Part shown: positions 1 through 13,182 of the stretch, piece after piece
Layout of the letters: each line of letters starts with the position of its first letter
How positions within the stretch are numbered: position 1 is the stretch's first letter
Source of the DNA: Daucus carota subsp. sativus
Lineage: Eukaryota > Streptophyta > Magnoliopsida > Apiales > Apiaceae
Reading direction: 5' to 3'
NCBI RefSeq assembly: GCF_001625215.2
Contig: NC_030386.2
Coordinates: 36,149,296 to 36,213,295 of the forward strand
DNA: 64,000 bases
Position numbers and translations under genes: made by a program
The notes under the pieces: model-generated
Database searches by the model: none
The model's input: only the letters and a program-made list of their open reading frames with translations
What the model was told of the DNA's origin: nothing

Positions 1-101
1 ATTGTGTGTAAAATATAGACAGAATGAGAGAGACTTGACCAGCATCATGCTCAATGCTCAAAAATCTACAATCTCAGTTACCCTCACTTAACACATGCAA
101 G

Positions 102-846
102 TAGGCATGAGCATGATTCGGTTTGGTGCGGTTTTGAGTCAAAACCGCACCATAACCACATTAATTCGGTTTCTAAAATCAGAAACCAAAACCAAACCAT
201 AAGTAAATGGTACGGTTCGATTTTTGAAATTCGGTTTCGGTTTCAAATGGTGCGGTTTCGGTTTCAAAACCAAATATATATAAAATATTTTAAATATATT
301 TATTTACATAATTTTAGTAAAGAATGTTTCCAAGTTTTAAAATGTACTCATCTTCATTGTGTCTCAATCAGTTAATTTGTCACCAATAACTTGAATGCAC
401 CAGACAACATATAGTTTCTAGGTATGTGATCTGCAGCTAAAATCAAGAAGAGCAGTAGTATCCAACTTCATTTTTCAACAAAATTCAAACCACACACATA
501 AGGTCTCAGCCAAGTCTCAGCCTCCTGTTATTGTTGTTGTAGACACTGCCTTCATAATTTATATTCAAACTAGTTCTATAATAAGATGTGTATATATATA
601 TATATAATATTACTTATATAATTATATTAATTTATAGAAAATAATATTTATTATAATTATTATTATGGTTCGGTTCGGTTTCTATTCGGTTTTAAAATTT
701 TGAAAACCAAACCACAACCACATTATTGGTGCGGTTTTTATTCGGTTCGGTTTTTAATTGGTGCGGTTTTATTTGGTTCGGTTTTATGCGGTTTTGTACG
801 GTTTCGATTTCGGTTTCGATTTTTGGTTCGATTTTGCTCATTCCTA
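102..846. mobile_element. hAT-type non-autonomous element (745 bp)
   Basis: The ends form a terminal inverted repeat: TAGGCATGAGCA on the left and the complement of TAGGAATGAGCA on the right. The element is bounded by a perfect 8-bp target duplication, CATGCAAG (94-101 and 847-854), which is the hAT signature. The inside has no coding capacity. Both ends are built from GGTTTCGGTTT/GGTTCGGTTTT-like runs in opposite orientation, so the element can fold back on itself. No transposase is visible. Confidence 0.85.
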
Positions 847-954
847 CATGCAAGTAATACTCTACAGAGAAAATTGCACGCAGCGAAATTTTTACGCAAG
901 ATCTCAAAGTATAATCTAGTGGTACGATAAAAGGCTAGCTGAGTTTATTTAATA

Positions 955-1213
955 CTCCCTCCGTCCCTAAATACTTTTCCTGTTTGTACTTTTCACGTTT
1001 GCCAACACACACTTTTGATCGTTAATATCTTTCATTTCGTAGTAGTATTAAATATAAAAACTTCACCGTATTAAAGTACTCGTGAATACGAATCTAACAA
1101 GAACACTCATGACTATATTTAGTTTTATAGATTAGATGTAAATTAATAATTTGTCTCATGTTATGAACAGTACCGACATTATAAATAGGAAAAGAAAAAA
1201 GATACGGAGGGAG
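955..1213. mobile_element. Stowaway MITE (259 bp)
   Basis: The ends carry the canonical Stowaway terminal repeat CTCCCTCCGTCCC and its complement (the right end reads CGGAGGGAG). A TA duplication flanks each side (953-954, 1214-1215). The interior is AT-rich and non-coding. The family is mobilised in trans by Tc1/mariner-like transposases. Confidence 0.9.
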
Positions 1214-1634
1214 TACTCATTTCTTGTCTGTTGAGAGAATCAGGTTCTTTACATAATCATAATTACATTTAGCCGAACATTGCCGGGTAGGTGCCACCTA
1301 ATATATTACTTGATAGATTACTTATTAATAATATAAAATAATAAATCCTAGTGAGTCTTATTGATTTAGGTAATCTACTTTTAATGTCAACTCCGATAGC
1401 AATTCCTATATTTGTTCTCCTAAAATTATTTTAATAATAAATTTGGGAGATAGAATGAGAAAGGGAGGGAAAAGACAAAGAAAGAAGGAGAGAGATGATT
1501 TTTTTATTTATAAATAATATATAGGTAATGGCTAGGGGTTACTTAAAAATAGGTAATGGCTAGCATATTGGAGCATGTGCTAGTGATTTAGGAGTTCACT
1601 AGGAGAGTGTTGAAGTGGTTTTTTTATTTCATTA

Positions 1635-2007
1635 GAGCATCTCTAATGGGCTCCTCAAACAATCTCTTAACTCTAAATTTTAGGAGGATATGAAAAATTA
1701 GAGCTCCAATGGACTCGTAGTAGCTCTTTAAATATTTAAGAGCTTCCTTTCTCTCCTTTCTTTTAAAGAGCATTTAGGTGCTCCTAACTTATTTTCATTG
1801 AATAAAATAATCACTTCATTCTATTTCTATTCACTTCTCTTTAATTCTCCCTCCAACTTTTCTCTTAAATAATAATAAAATATGAGTTAAGAGCAAGTAT
1901 AAAGAGCATGGTTGGAGTTGTCACGATATTCAATGTATTAACTTACTAAGAGTCATATATTATATTATTTTTTAAAGAAGAATTTAAGAGTACCATTGGA
2001 GATGCTC
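1635..2007. mobile_element. Tourist/Harbinger-like MITE (373 bp)
   Basis: The terminal repeats are GAGCATCTCTAATGG and the complement of GAGCATCTCCAATGG. The 3-bp duplication TTA (1632-1634, 2008-2010) is typical of PIF/Harbinger. The same family occurs at 18520-19166, 18653-19015 and 19447-19840. There is no coding capacity. Confidence 0.8.
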
Positions 2008-2150
2008 TTACCTAAATGTGAATTTAGGAGTTCATATAAGTAACCTATTGGACTTGCTCTAACCCACGTCTTTTGGTACTATTTATCTTACTCGCTTTAG
2101 ATTTTGAACATTTTTTTCCCCAAAAAATTGTAATCTTCCTAATTTTCGGA

Positions 2151-2254
2151 TGTTGAATGATACATGGAAATAGAAATAAGGAAAAAAAGAGATACTTATT
2201 TCATATTTCTCATTCTCTTTCTTTTCTTATTTTTATTCCCATGTATCATTCAAA
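2151..2254. repeat. Near-perfect inverted repeat (hairpin)
   Basis: A left arm of about 40 nt starting TGTTGAATGATACATGG pairs with a right arm ending CCATGTATCATTCAA. The loop is about 22 nt (2192-2213). It could be a very short foldback MITE or a small-RNA precursor. No target duplication was identified. It lies about 1.25 kb upstream of the mapped 5' end of CID A. Confidence 0.6.
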
Positions 2255-3495
2255 ATTTCAAACATCTTCTTACACATAATAAAATATTAATGAGAAATAG
2301 AGGAGTTATTTAAGTTTAAGCATGAATATACATAATTATTTTGATCAATATATGACACAGTGCTAGCCCGGGGACATCATTTTCAATTTTTCATTATATT
2401 TCCAAGCATGAGCTACTTTTTCCAGTGGACCTAATAATCTAAGAAAAGGACTGGAATGATTACTTAGTTTTAAATCAACAAACTACTTACAGACCTGACC
2501 TTTTCTTTATAGTACATATCATTAGGTTGTAAACATGGTTATTTTGACTTTAGCTTATACAGGCAGAATTTATTAAACAATTCCCTGCAATATATTGTAT
2601 CTATTGTTATAGTTTTAAAATCCAGGTATAGAAATTTTATTAAATAGGGATCTTGATGAAATGATCCGGACAAGATGAGGTGAAATGATCCAGAGTTCCT
2701 GGCTATTTGGTTGATAACTAAGATGCATTGACGACTTAATAACTTTAGGTCCATGAATTTATGCTAACTTTCGAATAACAATTTAGTTGATAACTAATGT
2801 GATTATAATTAAAACAATTATCTTGATATAATAAATCCAACAATTCAATTCATACGGGAGACTTCCTGAAGAAGTAGAAAATTAACAACATGATTATACG
2901 CCTTGACAAGTTGTGAAGTGCATCGAATCACTAATTTCATCTGGGATTGTATAAATTTTTTGAATAAAATCATCTGAAACATGAGTAGTGGAATCGATTG
3001 CTTGTATATTAATAAACGCATGAAAAACCCAAATTTATTCGAAATTAATGTGTATCGCATCGTAAACTTGAGGAATTATCCATATATAAAAACTTAAAAA
3101 CTACTGTATTATACTCCTAGAATAACAAATAAGTTTGATATGGTCAACAGCTTAGTTGAGTTTGGCCTTTGGGATGTTGAGAAGAAGGTCCAAAAAGGTG
3201 GGGTGGCTAAAACGGACAATCCCATGTACCCACCCCTCTGCCCCCTCTCTCTCTTACTGCACTATATCAATTATACACACAAATTTTATTATACTATTAG
3301 TTTGGTATTGTATGGTTGCATATAAAATATAAAATATTATTATAATAATAGTAATTACAAAGAAACACAAGCAACAAAATATAGAAAGTGAAGAAAATAT
3401 GTACTTTATTTTTGTACTTTAATGTTATTTTCTTTGTTTTTACATTTCTAAACCTGAAGATCTTTATCTTTTAAAGAGGTAATGGGCATGCTTTA
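2255..3495. other. Upstream region of CID A, no gene seen
   Basis: AT-rich sequence with no open frame showing family resemblance. It should contain the CID A promoter. The transcribed leader is inferred to end with the exon that abuts the 5'-UTR intron donor at 3511. Confidence 0.4.
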
Positions 3496-3695
3496 AACTC
3501 ATTTTGGCAGGTATGTTCCTCACTTCTCATCTTGCTCTCAATTTCTTATGCATATAATTATTAAATTACATGCTTTATTTGATAAAGGTTCAGTCTTTTT
3601 GTTGTTTTGTTGTTCTTTTTTCCAAGAAATTTGTGGGTTTGATCGGAAATTAATTTTCTTGAACAGAAACTAAAAATCTGAACAAGAAATTGATC

Positions 3696-6600
3696 ATGGC
3701 TGTTGTTGAAAATGCTGGGTTTAATGTTGATAACTCGTTGAATCGGACTGAGTCACTCGTTCAAACGGACCTCGATCAGTCCAAATCTAACGGCAACGGC
3801 GCCGGAGCCCTCAGTCTCCGGTCAACTGATCGGAGTAATGGGGGTTTTGAAGCTGAGCTGAAGAGTTCAGCTAAGGAGCTGAGTCATAAGATTAATGGCG
3901 ATGGTGGGCCCCACCAGATGAATGCTGGGGATGATTTGAGGATGAATAATCATCATGATGATGATGATGGGGGAGAGGGGTTTAAGAAAGAGATGAGAGA
4001 TTTGCAAGAAATGTTGTCGAAATTGAACCCGATGGCTCAAGAGTTTGTGCCCCCTTCTTTTGTTAATAATTATGGCCCAATTTTACACAACTCAGCACCT
4101 CACTTTGGTTTTATTGCTGATGGTAACTTTTTGGTGCATCCTAACTCTCCTGTTGCAGCTGGGGGAAATTCCGCGAGACGGGTATGTGGAAATTCTTGAT
4201 CTTTTTATTGTTGGGTGCTGTTTATGCTTGCTTTAGTCTAGAACTATAAGTTCTTGATACTTATAGTCTCTTGATTAATAATCGGATCTTGCAGATTTAT
4301 TAAACTTTCTATATTGGTTGTTAGTTGTTACACATTTTTTTTTACCTCTACAGACTAAAGTAAAGATTCTCTTTTGTTTAATTCTGTATTTCTTTGTATG
4401 GGGTTAATTTATACATGTGATTTCATTTGCAGAAGAAGATCGGGAATAACAATGGGAAACGAAGGATGAATAGTCGAACTAGTATGGCTCAGAGGGAAGA
4501 GGTTATCAAGAGGACTGTTTATGTTTCTGACATTGATCATCAGGTGAGAAATTATCTTAATTTGATGGGCAACAATATGTTGGGGTTCGCTTAGAGTAAG
4601 TTATACCGTTTAACAACTATTTTGTTGCATGGGTATTAGGTTACTGAAGAGCAACTTGCAGCTCTCTTTATTAGCTGCGGGCAGGTAACAAATACCTATA
4701 ATATATTATGCAGTTTTCATTTTTCATGCTAGTAAATTACTATATCTATGAATACTCCAAAATGCTTTTTCATACGCAAGGTTGTTGATTGTCGTATCTG
4801 CGGTGACCCAAATTCTGTTCTCCGGTTTGCATTTGTCGAGTTCACTGATGAGGGTAAGTTGATAGAAATCACTTTTACACATGTGCTGATGAATTGAATG
4901 CTCATATATATTGTGTATGCTACATTTGCAGAAGGTGCAAGAAATGCTTTAAGTCTTGCAGGGACAATGCTTGGTTTTTACCCAGTGAGGGTGCTGCCCT
5001 CGAAAACGGCAATTGCACCTGTCAACCCTACATTTTTACCCAGGGTTAGTATTTCATGCCAACATGTTTATATACTTTACATTATTATTTTGTATTCAAT
5101 AGGATTAGAGATCATGTGACTGAGAGGCCGAGTTCTAAATTTTATTGCCTTTTGCTATGCTTTTTTCTAGTCTGAAGATGAAAGGGAGATGTGCGCAAGG
5201 ACAATTTACTGTACCAATATAGACAAGAAGGTTACTTAGAATAAATGTTGTCTCTTTTCTGGTGGGCTGGAAGCTTTGATAGTATTCTTTTTACCATTTC
5301 CATGATCTTCTTTTTCAGGTTACTCAAGCAGATGTCAAGCTCTTTTTTGAGACCGTCTGTGGAGAGGTTTGTAACTTTCTGAACATGCTCTTATCCTTAA
5401 TTTATAATTGTCATAACTAACTTTTTGTTGGTTATAGGTTCTTCGCTTGAGGCTGCTTGGAGATTATCATCATTCAACTCGTATTGCATTTGTGGAGTTT
5501 GTGATGGTAAGTAAATCTTCCCAAAACTTTGGAAGATCCATATCGCGTTTATGTTTTGTACTACAAGTACATGGCTTAGTTCTCTCCAAAGTATTTGGTA
5601 ATGAGTTGAGTTTAAAGAAGTATTACATAAATAGTGCTCCATAATATATTGAGGTTGCCTTCTCATAATATTATTTTGTACAAAATATTCATTTGTTTGA
5701 AAATCATACATTTGTGTTTCGGTCAAAAAGGTGAAGAGTCTCGGGTTAAAGGCAGGTGGCTGTCTATAAGCATTACTGGGTCGGTTTGAGTAATTTTAAC
5801 CATTTATTAGAACTGTGTTTAGATCTTTAATTACATCTGAGTTCTGAAATAAGAGTTTGAGTTGATAAAAATGTATGGCATCAGATACTATTCCTTTCTT
5901 CCTTTCACGTTCTTATACATATTTTTGGGTAAGATCTAGAGATCTAAAATTGTAAAATAGTTTTTCTTTTAACAAGGTAGCGAGAATCCAGGTGGAGAAT
6001 AAAATGCTTGATATCAGGCTTGTTACAACTGAATATAAATGGCAATAACTGACAGACAACAATCAATTGTTTAGTCCGCGATTCCGTTTTAGCTTGGTTA
6101 GGTTTAACAAATATCATTCTAATTCAATGCTTGTACTGTATCTCTGACTAGATTACACAGACTATCTAGTATCTACCTATTCATTAATAACGTGTAAATT
6201 AGGGGAAAATTCATTTCAAGAATTATACAGAACTCTTTCCTAATGCAGCAAAAGTAAGCATTTCGATGACGGGACTGGAGGAAAGCATTATGCTGAAACA
6301 AGCATGGTGCAAGCATAGTGAGGTTCCATGTGTGCTTAATAGAGAGACTCTGTAACTGTTGAATTAGATAACTGATTCTAATTAATTACTATTATGCTTG
6401 TGTGTAGAAATTAAAATGATTAGTTTAAACACCAATTTAAATCAGAATGTGAATGAAATCTAACAGATTACATTAATGATTGTTGATTAATGATGCCTCC
6501 TGACTGATTAGATAATATTAATAATGCAGACAGATCAAAACTTCTACAACTTACACCTAATACTGATCAATGATCGGTACTATAATATACAATCTTGCAA

Positions 6601-7779
6601 GTTCTAGAAACCCAATTTATGTAATAGGCATTACGTCAATACGAAGACGTCAGTAGTGGTTTGTTTCCTTATTTAGGCTGCTTAATATTACAGGTTTATA
6701 TGATTTACACATTATTGATATAATATTTATAATTGACACAAGTTTGTAAAGAATAATGATAGAATAATGATCTAAGGAGTTTATACTTTATATTTCTCTG
6801 CGGGCTTAAGTCTGGTCTATAACACAATAATTCCCTCCCCCCTCCTTTTTCCTTGCTCATAGCATCTTCTACTCCAAATCCATTTAATACATGTATATTC
6901 ATCAAACTCATCACAGTTGGAAACTGGCATGGGTTTGAAGGTTCAATCATGCAGTCCAATCAATGTTACCTTTTTGTGGATAAATATAAACATTTTAAGC
7001 AATTAAATTCCAGATGTACATCATGTCTTGAACAAAACAGGAAAAAGAATAAAAAAGGTGTACATCATGTATTAATGCCATTAACTGTGTACAGTACGTA
7101 CATACTACTATTGACATCTTAGATTGGAAATACATCTTCATGGTGAAGTAATTACACCACCGGTCTAGTTCCAGTGAGAACCAATAAGTAACAACATATG
7201 TAATACTAAGGTTCAACAAATTAACTGTGTTAAGCTGTACCTATACTCTAACCTAGTTGTGGAACGGTGAACACCAAATGTATCGTTACTGCTAAATAAA
7301 ACTGATGAAATTCAGTATTTGAACTCAGTTGTAAGTGTGTTGAACCTTAGTGGTTCTCATTTGATCCAACCCCACTACACTTCTGTAGTTCATGTCAACA
7401 TACTTATAGTTATTTTTTTTATAGGTGTTTTTTTACAAAATATCCATCCTTCTAATTAAATAAGTTTTGCAAGATACACATCTTTTTGTTCTGTTCTCTG
7501 GTGAGTGACTATTATTGCCAGCGGAGAAGATATGATGGTAAATAAATTTGAATTCGTGCAGGCTGAGAGTGCAATTGCAGCCCTTAACTGTAGCGGTGTT
7601 GTCATGGGATCATTGCCAATAAGGTCAGTTATCCACTTAACCTTGTTTTGCGAATCTTCTTCCGACCCCCATCTCTTTTCCCCTTCTAAATAGGGTGTGG
7701 TCTGGCCAATGAGGCATGCAGGATAAGTCCATCAAAGACACCTGTCAGGCAACGCATTTCCCGCCCTGCTGCACACTGA
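3696..7779 (+). CDS. CID A: PAM2 + two-RRM polyadenylate-binding-protein-interacting protein
   Basis: Ten coding exons: 3696-4181, 4433-4543, 4640-4684, 4781-4853, 4932-5044, 5171-5230, 5319-5366, 5438-5506, 7562-7623, 7722-7779 (374 aa). A further 5'-UTR intron spans 3511-3666. The start is the first ATG after that intron. Exon 1 encodes an acidic stretch (HHDDDDGG) followed by a PAM2 motif, LNPMAQEFVPPSF (about residues 110-122), which in this family docks on the MLLE domain of poly(A)-binding protein. Exon 2 gives a basic segment, KKIGNNNGKRRMNSR, a likely nuclear signal. Two RRMs follow: RRM1 with VYVSDI and LRFAFVEF, RRM2 with IYCTNI and RIAFVEF. The architecture and length match Arabidopsis CID8-CID13, thought to act in mRNA translation or turnover. 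This copy looks the most conserved of the three. Intron 8 is unusually long (2,055 bp). The 3' UTR runs to about 8150. Confidence 0.93.
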
Positions 7780-8149
7780 GTTGCAATCTAAACCAATTTT
7801 CTGCTGATGATATCTACATATATATATACATAGATATGGAGATAGTTTAAGGTACATTTGTCCATTGCCACGTCCAGTATCTCCATGTAATAGAGCTCTT
7901 TATGAAGTTTGTTCAACATGTAGAGTTGGATGGGATTTCAAGGCAAAACCTGGCATGGATTTGCTGCATGTTAAGCTAAATTTGGTAGGCTTTATCTCAA
8001 AGTGTTATGCTTTTGGATTTCTAACACGAAACTCTTTGGAAGTCTATGTTCATGGGATTTTACCAAACTTGCTTTGTCCATGATCAAGTATTTGGGATTC
8101 TCTTATCTCTTTAAGGTTTTAAAGATGCAGTGTTATATTGTTTCAAAAG

Positions 8150-10140
8150 AGCTTTTGTATAGAATGGCTTGAAAAGCTCTAAACATAGACCAATATGACG
8201 CAATGAAAATCTAGTAGGTTCGAGAGAGTTCTGTTGGAAGAGCTACTAGTAAAGCTTTTTGTGAAATGTTTAGTGTTTACTCTCTTTAAAATTTGAAAAG
8301 ACTTGCCTGCAAACAAATAAAGCAAACTAAACCTACTCACTATATTTCCACTCCCAGATGTGGTTTAACTTTTAAGAAAGTGTTGGAACTAAAGTACATA
8401 GTAGGCACTAATCATTTTTTGTTCCTCTCTTGAGCTACATATCTCCTTCGTTTCCAATTTTCCGTCCTTCCATTTTAGTACCCTGGTTTTATAATCTCAA
8501 AATCTTGGCAATGTCATCATAAAATGCACATGAATTCTTAATAGCGGAACCGGTACAAAATTCTAACGGTTTTTTCCCCCCTTCTTTTCAATCAAACTTA
8601 GTTCAAAAAGAAAATCATTTTATATCCTAGCTTATATTAAATATCACTGGATATTTAAAATTAACTTCAGCTGTCATGTGATCTTTGGTTCCTGTCTCTT
8701 AAGTTCCATTTGATATTGCTGTTTAGATAATAATAATTTATTTATTTGTAAATTAAATGAAAAATTGTTTAGTAAACTTAAAAAGAGTTTTTCTTTTGAG
8801 GTGCCCAAAATTATTTGTTTCTAACAATTGTAGAAAATAGTTAGTACTCATATTAGTATCATTTTATGTAAAGAGGACATGTGCGTCCATGTTTCAATTA
8901 AGATCAAAAATTTATGCCCGTTGTTTGCTTAAATTTAACATATAACTATAACAAATAATATTTTAATAGGCTATAAAATAATTTATCTAACGATAACAAT
9001 TCAAGTACCCATGGTCAACTCTTCATTAATCAAATATTAATCTCTATCCACAAGCCTCTAGGTGAATAACTTGAGGTAAATAAAAAAACAAAACCAGAAA
9101 TGAAATGTTTAACTTCTTCTAAGCTTCTTTATTACTATGGATATTCTTAAAAGACCACAGAAAATCTGTGTAATAGTGACATGTATGTCGCCTATATTTC
9201 CGGTTGTGTACGAATGCTAATGATAGATAAGGCGGTGGAGAGTAATAGTGATCATACATAAGGCAACGTTTGGATAGCAAGCAAATTATTGAAAAATTTA
9301 TATCTTATTTTCACAAGTAAATATTTAATTTAGGAAAAGAAAAAGAAGTTATAAGAAAAATAGAAGTTCTCATAATATAAATAATCATAATTGTTTCTTA
9401 AATATATTTTTAAGAAAAATATGAAGAAGGGTGTACACAATTAGTCTAATTTTGATGGATTATTTTTAGCGTATGAATTTCGATAGATTATATCTGATTT
9501 TGATTTTACTCGTATTCTTGATAAAATGTACCAGAGTTTATATATTTTTTTTAGGATTTAAGGCCAGTGTTTCGAAATCTTATGAATTTTAGTGGAATTT
9601 CAAAAAAGTAAAATTACATTGAACAATATCACAAAATACATCCTTTCATGAAAGTCACCATTTTAATACCATCATATTTTAATGGATTTTAAACAATCCC
9701 AATTAAATATTACTGGATTTTTAAGCATAATTTGAAATCGCAATAAAATATCCCAAGATTCTCACACAATTTTTAAAATCGAATACACTCTTATTAGATT
9801 TTATGAATAAAAAAATACTTTAAAATTCTAATTAAATACACCCTTAGAAGACATAATGAGTATTTTTTTATCTATCAAAATTCCTTTTAACAAACAAAAT
9901 AAAAATCAAAATATTTTCGATTTATATATGACTCGCATGTTAACCCAAACAAAGCCATGACATTATCTCGTGCATTCGAGAGTGCACAAACAACTTTTTT
10001 TTTTTTTTTTTTTATCTCTATCCTAATATCTAAAAATTTAAAGCTCAAATCTTTTGGATCCTCGAAATAAAATGCAAAAAAATTAGTGTTGAGATAGAAA
10101 TACAATGTATCTAGTAACATTGGTCCAAATTTAGCTTGGA
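8150..10140. other. Intergenic, AT-rich, nothing coding
   Basis: Spacer between CID A and CID B. I see long AT-rich low-complexity stretches, a T tract near 10000, and no frame with family resemblance. Segments around 9440-9850 resemble degenerate MITE sequence, but no termini or target duplication could be defined. Confidence 0.5.
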
Positions 10141-10403
10141 TACAAGAAATCTACTTCATTCTTACTCAATTCATGGTATAAAGAAGCATTAAAGAGGGCT
10201 AAAAAGCATGCGTGGAACTCATCTGCAGGTATGTCTTCCTCCTCCTTTTTTACTCTTTTTGTTATATCAACTTGACTGTATTTACATAGATTTGTGCAAG
10301 GTTTCATTGTTTTTGCAAGATTTTTTTTTTTTTTTTTTGTGTTTGATCAAATTATTGTTTTTTTAGACAGAAACTAAAACTTTGAACAAGAAATAAACTG
10401 ATC

Positions 10404-13182
10404 ATGGCTGCTCGTGGACATGCTGAGTTTAATGTTGGGAAACCAATGAATTGGAGAGCGTTATTTGTTAAAAATGATATGAATGAGTCCGAATCGAGCA
10501 GTGCCAGAAACTTCAGCTTCTGGTCAAGTGATCAGAATGATCAGGTGCAGAATTGGAGTAATGACAGTGCTGTAGCTGAGCAGCAGGGTTTATTTCAGGA
10601 GCTGGGCTATGGTGTGGCTCATCAACATCCGGTGAATGTTGGGAATGATTTGATGCTGAATAAGTACTATGTTGATGAGGAGGAGGAAGGGTTTGAGAGA
10701 GAAATGAGAGACTTGGAACAACTCTTGTCGAATTTGGACCCTTTGGCTCAAGACTATGTGCCCCCTATGGTTGATCATGCTGTAAACCCAGTTTTACAAA
10801 ATTCTGCACCTCACTTTGGTTGTGTTGCTGATGGTAATACTTGGATGCCCACTAATTCTCGTGTTGCTGCAGCTAGAAATTACGAAAAAAAGGTATGTGC
10901 TTATGTATATAATGGTGATAACCATTGTTTACCGATTTCTGTTTGAACTATTTTTTTGTGTATGAAGTGTTTTGCTAATTTGTATATGCGCGGAATCGAG
11001 ATAGTCCTGATATTTTAATTTTATGCATTGTTTATGCTTGATTTGAGTTTCTAACTATAAGTTCTTGACAACTATTGTCTCTGCTGATTAAATAAATGGT
11101 TCACATGAATTTGGTAACTTCCCAGTTAGTTATACTAGGATATCTTGGTGTGTATAATACATGTGGGGTGAATATTTTTTTTTGACAAATATGGCTTATA
11201 GCCTTACAAATGAGTATCTGTTCTACGAAACTCTCGGAGTGAGCCAGGGTCGAACCCAGCACCTGGGACGACAGAGGACTCTTTGTATTGAATTTATTGT
11301 AATTTTTATGGTTTCATTTATTAACAACTGAAAATTTTCAGAAACAGACTGGCTCTAGTCACGGCAAGGGAAGGGCGAATGATCAAACTACAAAGGCAGA
11401 AAGGAAAGAGGCTATCAAGAGGACTGTTTTTGTTCCAGACATTAATAATCAGGTAGCAATAATATTAATCTGCCGAGTGTTAATGATTTGGTATATTGTT
11501 TTGGAAATTTCTTTGTTGGACAGCATTTCTGTAATTTTACTTTTGTTGCATCGGTATAGGTTACTGAAGAAGAACTAGCCGATCTCTTTGTTAGCTGTGG
11601 GCAGGTAATCTTGACCTTCTTCTCATTCCATTAACAGTTTATCATGCTAATGACACATTTTACATATATCAATAACACTCTATGATGTTTTTTGTACATA
11701 AGATTGCTGAAATTCGCATCTGCGGAGACCCAAAATCTATTCTCCGCTTCGCCTTTGTTGAGTTCACTGATCAGAGTAAGCCCTATAAAGCTTTTATGTT
11801 GACATACACCTGTTCATGATAGGGTGGTCTTAGTTTTGTTTATCTGACACGTGTGCAGAAGGTGCAAAAAATGCTCTGAGAGTCACAGGTAAGATGCTTC
11901 GTTGCCAAAAAGTCAAGGTTCTGCCTTCAAAAACTGCGATTGCACCCATTAACCCTAAACTTTTGCCCACGGTATATTATCTTTAAAATATATGTCGTGA
12001 TTTTCTCATACTTGCCTGCATTAGATAATAAATGAAAAGGCAAGTTATACTAATTTAAATTAACGTGTTCTGTGTTTGTTTAGTCTGAAGTTGAAAGGGA
12101 GAAATGCTCAAGGACCATCTATTGTACGAATATAGATCCTAAGGTCGTTTAGAATAAATTTGAAATTTTCTTCTATTAGTTGAAAGCTTCGTCAGGATAT
12201 CTTTTTCATTGTTTTGTACAATTTATATGGTCTTTTATTTCAGGTTATTAGAAAGGATATCAAACACTTTTTTGAATCCATCTGTGGAGAGGTTTGCGAC
12301 TTCATGCTACAAATCTATTGGTGCTGCTATTCTTGAATTTGCAAGTATATGTTATGTTATATTTGGCTGCCGTAGGTTGTTAGCATGAGGGTGCTTGGAG
12401 ACAAACAACATCCAACTCGTATTGCATTTGTGGAGTTCGTGACGGTAAGCAAAATGAACTGTTTGATATCTTAAATATCATATTTATAATTGCCGCAATT
12501 GTTTTAAGGTAATTAATCATGACGTTTGTGTTTATCTCTGGGTTTTTCTGGTCAAAAGTTACCCCCCTCCCCTCCACCCTGAACTTCAACAATCTGTGAT
12601 CTGTTTCTCCTCCACATCATCTCAATGCATGCAAACTTGTCACGTTCAACCACAGGCTGAAGTTGTGATGGTCTATTGATGTAGCCAAATTATTTTAACT
12701 TCTAAAACATTATGTTTCTGGTAATACTCTATAATGAATACATTCGGGATGTACATTGACAATGCCTTAATTTGCATCAATGGTATATTTTGTAGTTTTA
12801 TATCGAAAATATATATCATGATAATGACTTGGCCATCTCTTATAGTTAAAACGTATGTCTTGTGGCTACAGATGTGATTTTTAAAGTAGTCACCATTCTG
12901 CTATGTTCTTTAGTCTGAAATTATTATTACCAACGAGAAAAGATTTTGTAGTGACTGGATCTCAATTTGTGCAGGCTGAGAGTGCAGTCGCAGCCCTTAA
13001 CTGCAGTGGTGTTATCATTGGATCATTGCCAATAAGGTCAAATCCACTTATCATAGTTTTTTGAAATTCTCCTTTTCCAGTTAGATTCACTTTCTAAATC
13101 CATGTCGGTTTTGGACATTTGACCTTGTAGGATAAGCCCGTCGAAGACTCCTGTCAAATCACCCAATTCTATAAAGGGTTAG
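10404..13182 (+). CDS. CID B: PAM2-like + two-RRM protein, paralog of CID A
   Basis: Exons: 10404-10892, 11342-11452, 11560-11604, 11703-11775, 11859-11971, 12084-12143, 12244-12291, 12376-12444, 12975-13036, 13131-13182 (373 aa). The 5'-UTR intron is 10229-10370. Exons 2-9 have exactly the lengths of CID A. RRM1 (VFVPDI / LRFAFVEF) and RRM2 (IYCTNI / RIAFVEF) are intact. The PAM2 segment reads LDPLAQDYVPPM: the invariant Phe of the family is Tyr and the Asn is Asp, so binding to poly(A)-binding protein may be weakened. The basic stretch of exon 2 is also poorer (HGKGRANDQTTK). A 5'-truncated SINE sits in intron 1. It is a bona fide paralog, with no premature stop or broken splice site seen. 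Confidence 0.92.
11174..11288 (-). mobile_element. 5'-truncated tRNA-derived SINE in CID B intron 1
   Basis: Read on the minus strand it has a B-box-like GGTTCGACCC segment, then the same body as the full copy at 36158-36303, ending in a poly(A) tail (T run at 11174-11183 on +). The A-box head is missing. Short flanking TGAAT (11169-11173, 11289-11293) may be the target duplication. Confidence 0.7.

Noticed and set aside
5507-7561. Possible extra gene in the long intron 8 of CID A
   Set aside because: Short frames on both strands (for example around 6705-7219) have no conserved motif, and paralog introns are short and unrelated. I see only non-coding intron.
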